Origin: Trissonchulus latispiculum
Lineage: Eukaryota; Nematoda; Enoplea; Enoplida; Ironidae
Assembly: GCA_030248195.1 (NCBI GenBank)
Contig: JASAND010020000.1
Coordinates: forward strand, 19,597 to 83,596
Direction: 5' to 3'
Length of the DNA: 64,000 nt
Of the stretch, positions 1-12,400 are shown piece by piece. The first letter of the stretch is position 1; the number at the start of each line of letters is the position of its first letter. The notes beneath the pieces were generated by a model, which ran no database searches, was not told the DNA's origin, and was given only the letters and a program-made list of their open reading frames with translations. Made by a program: the position numbers and the translations under genes.

Positions 1-158
1 TTATAACAAGATTAGTTAAGGGAATTTTTGAAGGATTAGTTTCCAAAATAGCTTGATATTTGCAACCACTTATTGCATAGTTGCTTACAATGGTATTCCG
101 TTTGCTTCAGGTTGGTTTCGAATAGATCAAAGATTTTTGCAAGTTTTTATTTTTTCAG

Positions 159-458
159 CACCTTCCGGACCGCCGACTGCCATCGAAGCCTCCTCTATTC
201 ACCCGACCGCTGTCACCTTTACCTGGTCAGAACCGCTGTGTGAGCATCGCAACGGAGACGTGGAGAAGTACCAGTACGAACTGACCGGACTGGATCCGTG
301 GGCCAAATCTCAGGTCTATCAGAATCAGGTGGTCCTGGAAAGAGCAGAACTCCAGAATCTAATACCCTATACGCGTTACAGTTTCCGTGTCCGAGCGATC
401 AATGACAAAGGGAATGGACCCTGGTCCAATCATGTGGAAGTTATCACTGATCCTGGAG
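159..458 (+). CDS. FN3 domain 1 (single exon)
   Basis: Exon after ttttttcag, donor gtaaag at 459. It enters and leaves in phase 1 and encodes a whole FN3 domain from PSGPPTAIEASS to VEVITDPG. The conserved tryptophan of strand B is in FTWSEP, and the tyrosine corner is in LIPYTRYSFRVRA. This is the only FN3 domain here carried by one exon; the others are split by an inner intron. Bases 1-158 are the end of the upstream intron. Confidence 0.88.
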
Positions 459-3400
459 GTAAAGTTGGGTTCTGCTGAAAGCAGTTTGGAAAATCTCAGC
501 GATTCTTTATTTATTTTGCTGGCTTTCTAGTAGTTTTTGACTTCAGTTTACACTTCAGTTTTGAACTCTCTTTATTGCAATTTTTGGTTGTTGACAAAAA
601 TTATATAGTCTTTGGATGATAACTGTTTGAGCTGAGCAATTGGTGAATAGAAAGTTTATGACTACCGTCTTGCTCGACCCTGAATGTAGAGTGGATTATA
701 CTTTATATATTTCTTTATTTATTTTTATTGTATTGTAATTATATTTTTAATTTAGCACCGCTGGCGCCAGAAGATGTTCGTGTGGACCAGGTCTTCCCAG
801 AATCTCTCCAGATCTCCTTCCTTCCGCCGCATCCGCCCTACGGAGTCATCGATATGTATCGTATCCGCTACACCAGCACGGATCGAATCAACTATATCGA
901 TGAACAGAAGTACACTGACGATCTCACGTGCTCGGGAACTTCAGCCGCAGAGGCTAATCGACTCTGCTATCATATTCTAGAGTTGAATGCTGAAACTCAG
1001 TATGCCATTCAGGTAGTGTTTTCAGTTAGATCTAAGGGCCTTTTCAAGAAAGAGTTAAAATTAACTCGATCCTTTTCATGAAGGAGTCAGAGGAGGAAGA
1101 CTCAAGCTTGACTGAAGTTAAAACGAGTTGAAACAGTTAGTTTTAACTTTACTCTACTCTAATCTACTCTACATACCCTACCCTTTCTTGAAAAGGTCCT
1201 TAGAGAGGCATTATTCTGAGTCAGCGTGAATTTTATTGGTTGATAAAAAGATGATCCGGCATTGGAAAGGTTTGGACGACTATTTTGGATAAAAATTTTG
1301 GTTGCATTCATTTGGGATATTTAAAAGATTTAAATTTAAATTTTAAATTTAAATCAATGTAAAAGATTGCTACTTTTACAGACGAGTGAGTTTTGCTCTG
1401 TTTTAGGTTTCTGCTCACACTGAGAACGGTGAATGGGGTGCCTGGAGCGAACCGATCTATAAGCAAACTCAACCCGCAGGTAAGTCGGTCTTTTGGAAAA
1501 TTTTAGTATTCGTTTATTCGTTTTAGAAAATGTTACAACATAGTTTTTATTCCTCAGGAACAATTTCTTTCTTCGCAAAAGCTAACGACGACTGAAGACT
1601 TTACCATGAAATTGATTATAGCATAGTTTTTCAACTAAGCTTTTACCGATACCCAATGATTTTTATTCTGCAGTACATCTATTATATATATAGAAAGTCC
1701 GATTCATATAAACTTTAACCTCTGTAGTAATTAATTTATAAACGTATGAATACTTATTTATTACACTTAATAACAATTCACCGGAAGTGACAGTGTTGAA
1801 GTACTTAGATTACGTTTTCATTTTCTTTAGAAATTCCTGTGCTTGAGTTGGCACCCAGAATAACCGCTAAGACGTCCAATTCTATAACCTTGTCCTGGCA
1901 GGGATTACGTGGAAAGGAAGCCAACAGTATTCGTGGTTATGTAGTGGAATTTTCACCACGAGGTTCTGCTGATTGGACACAATTTAAGGACGTAGTTTTG
2001 GCCAAGGGAACTCAGGGAGAAATGCACTTTGTTGAAGTAAGATACATGCACTGACTGAGTTTCAAAATAAATAAACAGTTCACGACCGTGCATTTAACTT
2101 TTTATTTACTCTTGCTTCTGGCGGTTTACTGTATATCACTATTTTCTGCTTCTTACTTTTCGTTATAAATGGAAGTTTTTGCTAGTGATAATCAAGACAG
2201 TTGTTCACGTTTCTTTGGTCTATCTATTCATCGTAATTGTGGAGCACAAGTGAAATTGATAAGCTACATATTAATTATGATATAAGTTTTTCAGGTTGAT
2301 GGACTTAATCCAGATACTCTCTACTTTTTCCGCATCAAAGTTGCCCACAAGAATGGCAAAGCAGGACTGCCTAGTCCTGAAGTGAAGGACAAGACCTTGT
2401 GTGGAAGTAAGTTTGAAAAGGCTGCTGCTGATCTTCAGGTCACGGTTTGTCTGCTGTTGTCGGGTTGTCAGAAACAGAAAAGAAACAGGAAGTCTATTTG
2501 AAAAGGGATTTTCCCATGTTCAACTTGTCTGAATTTAAATTTAGCTTTGCAGTTTAAATTTGAACACGCTTGAAAACAAACTGCTCTCGTTAAGCAGAAC
2601 AGATTTCTCTTTTGATAAGCTTTTGGCACGTTGATTCTGTGTTTTCAGAGCCAACTCAACCACCGCAAAATGTTGAAATTAAGTCAATGGATTACAATCG
2701 TGTTAAAGTGCGATGGACGGTATGTTTAACTGGTAGTTCGTTCATTTAATCAGTTGGAGCTACCTTTCGTCAGTACTTTGTCCAGTACTTAGGAGTTTAA
2801 TACCCTGTAACTTCGATGATATTAAGTTTTAATCTGCTTTCGTTCTCGAAATTGTTCGTTTTTATCTTGAATTTACTGTTACGTAGGCACCTGATCCTCG
2901 TACCTGGCAGTGCGGAAAAGCCAAATTCGTCCTGAAATATGACAACGGGACCCATTCCGGGTTCATTGACATCGATCCCAGTCTGGGCGGAACTCAACGA
3001 GAATTTCCGGCCCTGCCGGGTTCAACCTGGCGCGTTCAGATGCGAACTGAAACTGGCGAAGAAGGCTCGGACAAGCAGTTCAGTGAATGGTCTCCAGAGG
3101 CCACGACTCGCGTTGGCGGACCTCCTGGTAATGGCGTTTGGCCCGCCGGATTTGGCCTTGTGCCAACTAATAGTTTTTAACTAGAACGTTGATAGCACGC
3201 GCTGAGTTATTACTAATACTTTTTGGACCGTTTCGTATCTACTTAGTAGCATGCAGTACAGTCCATGTTAGGTTGATGTGCATTCCAGTTTCTAAGGTTG
3301 TATCTTAAATGCTTAATTGTCAGCAAAGAGAATATAGTCTACCCACTGCTTCTTTTCCTCTTTTTGTTGATGTTACTTTTTCTCGTCCGCAGTACCTGAC

Positions 3401-6400
3401 TGTTTTCTCCCTTTGGAGAAAAGGTTAATCTTTAAGGTCATCTCTTGTGCTCGCCGTTTGTTATTAATGAGTATGCTTTCTTGGTAGTTGCTTTACTTTT
3501 CAGTTTCTGTGAAGTTGCTTCCTTTGTTTTAGACGATATCTATGTTACTGCTACTCCTGACGGCTACGATCGAGTTTCTGTTTCCTGGCAGCTCCCTGAA
3601 AAGGATAAAGACTATCCTTACGGTGTCGATGTACAGTATCAGTTGAAACAGATCGATTCCTGCCCGCCGCAATACTTCGAGCCAACCACACAGTATAACA
3701 AACAGGACAAAAGATTTACTTTGGATGTATGATTTTTCTTCGAATAAATTTACGTTGTTTTTCGAGTAATTGTTGTGTTAACAAATCAAGGAAAAATATT
3801 TAAAGATAACTTAGTTCAAGATTGTATGTGCAGCATGTTTTAGTGAAAAGGTTTCAGTTCTAAAGAGAGCCTTTAAATTTGATACTTTTATTTCAACTTT
3901 TGTTTGTAATTGTAGAACTTGACTCCATACTCAGAGTATGAAATTACCGTAACTGCCAGAACGCCGCCTAATCTACTTCCCACTGGAGTTCAGCCCGCCA
4001 AGAAAGTAACCCTCGTTCGAACTGGAGAAACTCGTATGTTAAATCTATTTTTTATTTACAGTTTTCATGGGATTTTGTTATCTGCTTTATTTCGCTTGAT
4101 TTCTGCTCATTTTAACATTTAATTTTTAAACTGTGTTCGAATTTACTCCGTCCAACGATTAAGCTTCTTAAGCTCTCTGAAAATGAAAAGCTTCAAGAGT
4201 GGTATTCGTTAGCAGTTTTGAAATTGATTTACACAGTTCATTTTTGGTTAGCTGCGGTTTTGCGATGATCATCTAAGTTTGCAGTCTAGTTAGTGCACAA
4301 TCTTTTATAGAACCTTCTGGATCACCACGAAATGTCCAAATAAAGGAAATTCAGGAAGAATCGTTGACCTTTGATTGGCTGCCTCCTGCCTGTGATAAGG
4401 CCAATGGTGATATTACTCAGTATGAGTACAGGCTCGTTGGTTCTGATGATTGGGTTCGGGTAAGGGATTTTGTCAATTTCTTTACAGGACATTTTCAGAT
4501 CACAGCCAACTATAGCCATGCCGTTATTTGAGGGCACAAAATTTTCTTTTAATTTTCTTTAATTTTCTTTTTGTTTTTCTTGGGAAAGAAGAAAATTTTA
4601 GTGGCATAGGTTGAAAGTGGACAGCTGTCACCTTTAATGATGTAAACAACAAAGTCTAAAAGTCAAAGTGTGTACACAAAGCATAGGGAATAGCAGCAAT
4701 TGTTGCAAATAGTTTATGCCTAGCACAGCAAAAAGTCATAAATCAAATTATGAAATTCAAGGAGCATTTTCTTTTTTTTATTTAAAGAAGATTTCTCATT
4801 TTTCCCCCACAAATGACAGCATGGCTGTATTTGCTGTTTAGTGATTTGAGATTTGGGGACATCTGGGGGAATTTGGGGAGATTTGGGTCTCAAATAGCTC
4901 AAATAGGTTGTCTATGCCCTCATAGATCTATGAGGGCATAGACTTTTGAATTTTCCTCTTCTTTTCATCTTCTTTTTTCTTTTCTTTTCATTTTCGTTGT
5001 AAACAGAGTACATCCACTTCGAGCCTGCGATCAGCTGGTGGATATTCACGTTTTTCAGGATCAAGAAAGTTTTCTTACACTGTAATTATTCAAACCGTAA
5101 ATTGCCGTTTTATTTTGCTAGCTTTGTTTTGCTGTCTTGTTTTAGGCGTATGATGAGACAGGGTCCACAACCAGAACCAACGCCAGAATTGATGGCCTGG
5201 TTCCGGGTACTCGATACCAGTTTCAGATTCGAGCCTTTACCAGTGCCGGTCCTGGTCCCTATTCTGAGCTTCTGGAAGTCAAAACTCAAGATAGAGGTAA
5301 AAATAACAAATGCATACAATTATTTTTGTACCATCTTCATTATTTTTAAATTGTAAATAATATTTACATATACGACAACCAAACCTGTGGTTGAAACTTT
5401 TGAGGTTCCAGTGTTTTATTTTGCCATTTACTGTTTTCTCATTTGAATTTATTGATAGTTTGTTATATGATATGATATACGTACGTAAGAAGCACTCCTG
5501 ATATTGCTATGTTATGTTTTAGCTGGATTTCCACCCAGAGAATTGCACACCATCAAGGTCGATGCAACGTCGGCCGTCTTAACCTGGCTTCCGCCCTATC
5601 CAGTGCGAGGAACTATTGATAGCTATGGCCTACAGTATCGAGCTCAAAATCAGTATACCTATGAAGATAAAACTCTAAGGCCGGATGAATTGGGTTGTGC
5701 TGGTGTCAGCTATTCTGGAATATCTGGAGAAAGCTTGTGCTACACTCTTCATAATTTAGAACCAGGAACTACCTATACAGTCAAGGTATTTTTACGGTTG
5801 CTAATTTTAGCATAATGTAGCTTTTAATTATTGTGGGAACTTTACTATGCACAATCTGAGTGACAAGAAAACAATTTGTGCCGAGTTCAAGAAAAGTATA
5901 TAAATGTCTTGTCCAGATAAATTTGCCTAAGAAAATGTTTTTTCTATTACAGGTTCGAGCAAGAGAGAGAATTTGGGGACCGTGGTCTCGAGATCTTTCG
6001 TTCACAACTACCACCGGAAGTGAGTTGAATTTCTAGTAACCTTATAGATTTTGATTGTTATCATCGGGAAATTAATGTTTAAACTTATTACTTAATTAAT
6101 TGATTAATAATTCTGGTGAAACGTTAGTAGTTTTGTTTTTATGTTGCGTTTCTGTTTTGTAGTGAGCGGCGGTGGATCACTGGAACTGTTGGAAGCTCAG
6201 CCTACTTCCCTAAAAATCAAATGGTCTCCGCCAGATGACCGTCTCTACAAAATATCCTATTATATGGTAAACCACCTTAAAAGTTGTTCTTACGGGGGGA
6301 TGTTTTAGTAACAACCTTTACGACCGAACGCAGTTTAGCTTTCTTCTTCTTCTTGCCAAAGTAACTCTGACCTGCCAAAGTATCATAAAATTTATATTTA

Positions 6401-9400
6401 CTCTTATAGTGTTTATTTTGTTTTGCATTACTTTAGGTTAGCATACGAGAAGACTTCAATCCCTCGGCTCCCATCATTTCAACAGTGAATGTTTCCGCGC
6501 CTCAGCGCACCTACACTTTTGCTGGTCTAAAGGAGCGAACTCAGTATAATATCAATGCTACTGGGTTTGAGTCTGTCGGCTCCCCAACCAAAGGCGATAG
6601 GGCAATTTGGCATATCAGCAACAGTTTTCAGACTACCGATGATGGAGGTAAATATTTCTTGCAAATTAAATTTTTCGGTTAATTTTTTGTCTTAATCTTT
6701 CACAAAAGCTTTGGAAAGAATCAAAAAAAAAAAAAAGAAGAGGAAAGAGAGGGGGAAGAAGAGGGGGGGAGGGGGGGGGAGGGAGGAAGGGGGAGAGAGG
6801 GAAGGGGGGGGGGGGGGGAGAAGGGAAGGAAGAGAGGGGGAAAGGAGGGGAGGGGAGAAAAGAATCGCAATAAACAGATCAGATTCACTCGCTGACACTG
6901 ACTTGCGCAGCAGTGCTGATGGTCCACTAAGCTCAACAATTACCTGAAGACCTCATTCAGTTTGAACTATATTTTGATTATTTATAAGGGTTAAGCCAGA
7001 TCGTCCGAAGATGCGTTTCGGAATGAATTATAAAAGTTCTCATATCACCGGGTGGATAGGATTTATTTCTAGTTTGAACTGGTGCTGCCCTAGCAAACTA
7101 TTATTATCAAGAGTACATAATACACAAGAGTATGACAAGCGTCATACGCTATGCATTATACGCCTGTTACATCCTCTGCACGCTATCGGCTGACCCCCTA
7201 CCTAAATCAGACCCTCCTCACCCCGCCTCTGTACATGTATGGGGTCCAAATGGGGGATCGTGTTCATGTTAGTATATTTTGTACACTGATGTGTAAATCA
7301 TACAAGCTTATACTCGCTGCATAAATTGGGCCCCCGTCAAGTTTAACACGTAAGTATAGTAACACTGACCCTGTTCCCCCGTTTGGACTACGCACATAGA
7401 TAGGGGCGGGGGCAAGGGGGGCCTGATTTAGGTATGGGGTCAGCCGTTAGCGTGCAGAGGATGTAGCAGGCTTGTAATGCATAGCTTATGACGCTTGTCA
7501 TACTCTTATGTATTATGTACTCTTGTTATTATGTAGTCGCTGTCAGAAATGGTGGGTTGGATCAGCTAGAGTGTTTGAGTAGTATAATTCAATGTGGACG
7601 ATCAAAACCTCACCAGTACTTTTCTATTTTGAAGCATTCTGTTCAAACTAATGTTTCAATTTCAGCCGTGGATACGTCATCCTTCCCAGCGCCTTCAAAT
7701 CTGCATCTGATCAAGAAAACATCCAATATGCTCCATGTTGAATGGGATCCGCCGGAACTCCTCTTGCCAATTTACCAAAAATCTTTCACACATTACAAGG
7801 TATGGATGGACACGTAGTCACACAAAGATAAAACATTTAATATTGACAACTATATCAGAAAACAACAGCTATGGCAGGTTCAAGTGGTCGTGTCTTTCTG
7901 AAGGAATATTATATCTGCAAATGTAAGTCTTGTCATACTGACAGGACCGTGCCCTTACTTATCGGAAACATATTACCACTGTTTGGGAACTAAGTCTTTC
8001 CTAAGATTGGCGCTAACCACGCGGCTCAACATCTAGATTGTTGGTTTTCAGCTAATCCAATTTGTTGGTTTGATCCCATGTCGGGCGCTGAAGCTTTGCC
8101 ATTTGTCACGCGTTTGCTGTTCTGTTGAATTTATATGTTGTTTCAGCTGACTTTGAATGTTTTAGGTAACAATCACACCTCTATTTCCTGTTAGCAGCGA
8201 TGAGACCCAAACACACATCTTGCTTCGGCGCTATGAAGACAAAGAATTATTTAATCTAAGACCTGGCAATGGTTACAATATTACAGTACAGGCTGGAACT
8301 GAGAAACGATTCGGCGAAGTCCTTTGGGGTGTCTACTCCACTTTGCCCATTGGTAGGCCTTTCCATGGTTTAGCATATTAATTCATTCATTCTTATTTTT
8401 TAATCAAAATTTATTTGGAAACTTTCCATTAAAGATGTGTGTCAGTGAACGTTATAATTGAATGAACATACCGTTTAGAGTTTAATCCTAGTGTGTGCTA
8501 AGGCATGGTGTACACTAAAAGACCCAATATGATAGTTTTTATTATTTCACTTCTTGCTGTATTATTTTCAGGTGCTTCACATATCCTACGACTCAGGGAT
8601 CGAACGCCTAATTCACTTCATGTGGAATGGAATCCTGTTTGGTCTGGTGTCAGTCAATACGAAGTAAAGAATTTAACTAATGGAAATTCTTTCATCCTTA
8701 TTAAAGTTCTGAACGTAATTAAGTTATGAGAACGTTTTTGCAGCCCATCCGTGTTTTTGAGATCTGACTAACTTTTCGCAAAAGGATCTTTTCTCTTTAT
8801 CCGCTGCAAACTGACATTTTTCCGGGGTTCCTGAGCCTAGTGTATGCACAAATAATGAACTGTTTTGCAGAACTTTTCACAACATTCCACTCTACTCTAA
8901 TAAAATTTCTTTGAAATTTAGTTCAGATTATTTGAATTTGATGTGTGGTGCTTTGTTCTTTCAGCTGCAAGTTGTGCCAATATTTGGAGGACCACGAACA
9001 ACCTACACTGTCTCTGGTACTGACTACAATATCAGAGGTCTACAGCCGGCCACTGCCTATAACGTCACTCTAACCCCCATTGGGCTGGACATTGAACCCG
9101 CCTGGGGCGACTATGCAACCTTACCTCCCAGTAAGTTGAGAAAGTTGTGTAATTTGAGTTATGTTTTTATTGTGTAGTGATTTAATTATTTTTTGTTTAA
9201 TTACTGTTTAATGTTTGAAGCGTTTTGATTATAGAATGGCTTACGGTGGAAAATGTGACGGTGTGCGATCAAACGAAATATGCCATCGCATTTTCGTGGA
9301 ATCCTGTGGATGAGAAACCGCCTGTCTATTATCAGGTAGTGTTTTATTTCGTTTACTTTTTTTTGAACTGAAGGTTTCGGTCAACATTAATTGGAAATTG

Positions 9401-12400
9401 GTTTTAGAAGTAAACGATGAAAACGTGAAAAGTAATGGATTTTTACCGTCTTCGTATCTGGTCACCTAATTTTGTTTTTCTGTACCCATTATTTGTAATC
9501 GAATTTGTTGTATATGTCATTATATTTTTAGATTCGATATGCGGCACCGAATCATCAGAAATGGACAGAGGAGGGCCAGAAAAGCCACTATGCCTATCGA
9601 TGTCCTGGAAATCCCTGTACAACAGACAAGAAGCTGTGCTATGTGTTGTATAATCTGGAAGACACGCCAGAAAGCTATACCATTCAAGTATTTAATATTA
9701 ACAATTGTAGTCAGCAGTGAATTAATATCAATCTTCACAATTAACGACCAAAGGGAGAATTGAAGATGTAGCGAATTAAGAATATTTTTTTGCAAAGTAA
9801 CTTGAACAAATCCTGTTTAATTCCCAAATACAATTTGGTCTCGTTTGAGTGCAAAATCAATATCAAATCAATCAATATTGGATATTTGGGAACTTCTTTA
9901 GATGTGTGCATGAGTCTGAAATTTTGCAAAATTGTTGCATTCTTTGTTATTATACTGTTAATATTGTTTAGATAAGGGTATGGGTTGATGGCTTTTGGAA
10001 TAGATGGAAAACGGTCAGGGCAGGAGTCATCGATCCTGTGGTGCCCGGACCAACTGAAGAGCCCAAGCCGTGCTGTATCGTACCGCCTCCTTACAAGGTG
10101 CTCCATCTTGGCGAAGACGGCTCTACCAAACAGGTTGATATAATGCCGTTGGATGAAGAAAGCGGGGCTAGCAATTTGTGAGTTTAACGATTGTTTTGCA
10201 TGGGATAGATGAGGTACAAACTGTATATTGCCTTATAATGAACATTGACCTTTGACTTATTCAATACTACTGATTTAGATTTCCAACGGTTTTAATCACA
10301 TTGTATAAGAAAGATGAACTGTGGTCCTTGGTCGTATACTAAGGGGAAAAACTACTTGAGTTCGTTTTTCGTGTCAACGTGCACGTAAAAGAGCACAATT
10401 ACTTACAGGAAGTTACTTACGGGATCACTATCTTTGTTACCACTTCTTTTTAGAAAAATTGCAAATTATTTGGTTCCTTTTCTTTCAGCTTTTTGTTGCA
10501 TTATTTCCACACCTACCGTATTATGCCAAACAGTGGCCCACCCAATAAAACGTCCATGGGCGTTTTTTCGGGCGGTGAGCGCTTTTTCGGATTTTTGAAT
10601 GTCATGGCTTTTATTATCTCAAATTTATAAAGAAAGCAATATGTGTTTAAGCTGCCGCTCTCTTTCAGAATTGATGGTATGTGTCTAGATAGATCAGCGA
10701 ATTGACAATGGTGCGCAGCTTGCTATACACAGAAATTTACCGTATTTATCAAAACTTGACATTAACTGCATTTCGAAGCTGGTTTCCACAAAATCGCCCA
10801 TGGGCGTTTTTCGGGGGGTGGACGCTTTTCTGGATTACAAAAAGAAAATCCAAAATTGCTGATTCCGAAAAACGCCCATGGGCCGCTATTTGGCATAAAT
10901 TAGTTTGCCGTAAATTAGTGCTAACATGACTCTGTCAAACAATATTTGTTTTCTATTTCTTATTGTATTGAAACATTAGCCAAGAAAACTAAGGAAACCC
11001 TTGTATTGTGCACTATAATTGTAGACGCTACTTTGTGATTGTGGACAAACGTGCACAGCGTGGATCCTACAATGAAAGTCAGCTCTATGATCGAGTCACG
11101 GCCGAACGAAAGGGGATACCCTACTACATTGCGGGCGCCTTTGATCGGGCCACCTTAACCAAGGAGACCAAGTTTACAATTGGCGATGGCGAAGTTTATG
11201 GCGGCTACATTAACTATCCCTTGGTTCCGGGAGAAACCTATGGATGGGCTCAAGTCTCTGTGCTGTGGTGGGAAAAGGTAATTCTGTGTGTCAACTCATT
11301 TCTTCAGTTTTTATATTTAGATTTTTATGTTTTCGTATTGTCTTAGAAATTTTACAGATAGCTTTTCGGAATCACGCCAATATTCCCAAAAAATTGTCTG
11401 TTTTCTGTCTGCAATATATTTTGTTCAGTAGTAACTGATTATTTGCTTTTTTGTAGAAGCCGAATGTGATTGCGTATTATCGTGGTAAGTGTATTTACGT
11501 TGTTGCTAAAGTATGTAGTATTTTCAGAGATAGTTTATTCCATTTAATTTATTATTAGTTTGAGTTTGAATTATCCTTTCATTTTAATGTATGATTTATT
11601 ATTGATTTCAATTATTTTGGTTTAGTTTATTGCAACTGAATACCACTAAGTTCTCATTCAATCGTATTTAATTCCTTCTTAAATCTTGAAAAAGTTTAAT
11701 TTTTCTTCTTTTATTCGTTCGTTGTTAGCTGTGTGACTTAAACTTGGGATTCATTTTTTCCTTAAGATCCTGTTACAATTCTATGGATTTTGTGGCCAAG
11801 CTATAGGCGTCCCACCCCGATATCTGGTATTAAGAAGCCAGATATCCCTGAGAAGGAAAACCTCCAAGGTCGCGCTACGACGCCAACTATTGGTCTCCTA
11901 GGAAAAGGTAGCAAGCAAGCAATATCTCTGGCTCTCAAAAGCTCTTCCCTAGCTTTTTCCCTTATTCGTTATACGCTCCTCAAGTGCGCTTGCAGTAGTT
12001 AGCCAGTTAGCCAGACAGAAGTCGTGTCCCACTTTTAACCGCCATCGTTCGTTTTTGGCCTGCCCTTCCGAATTCAATCGTTTTTCATCGTCATATCGCT
12101 TTGTCGTCGTCCTGTTATTTTAGTCCTGATTCCTAACTGAGTATAGTTCATCTTTTCGCTGTTTCTTTTCTTTTTCTGTTTCTGTCGTTGAAAATGTCAT
12201 CGGCTCTCTAAGGCAGGGAGGGATACCATTTAGAAACTAGGTCTTCAGTAGTCAATCATTGTCATGGGTGCCGGGCGAACAGGATGACAGGATAAGTCTT
12301 CAAGCAATCGAGGTAGTTATAGCGCGTTTTTAAATAAAAGTGGATACTTTAGCGTCCAATTCCACTGCTAATTCTTCATAAATCTGAGTTCGTGTTTTGT

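Noticed and set aside
6692..6947. Overlapping open frames on both strands across the purine tract
   Set aside because: They are low-complexity translations of an A/G-only tract (Arg/Gly/Glu or Pro/Ser) inside an intron.
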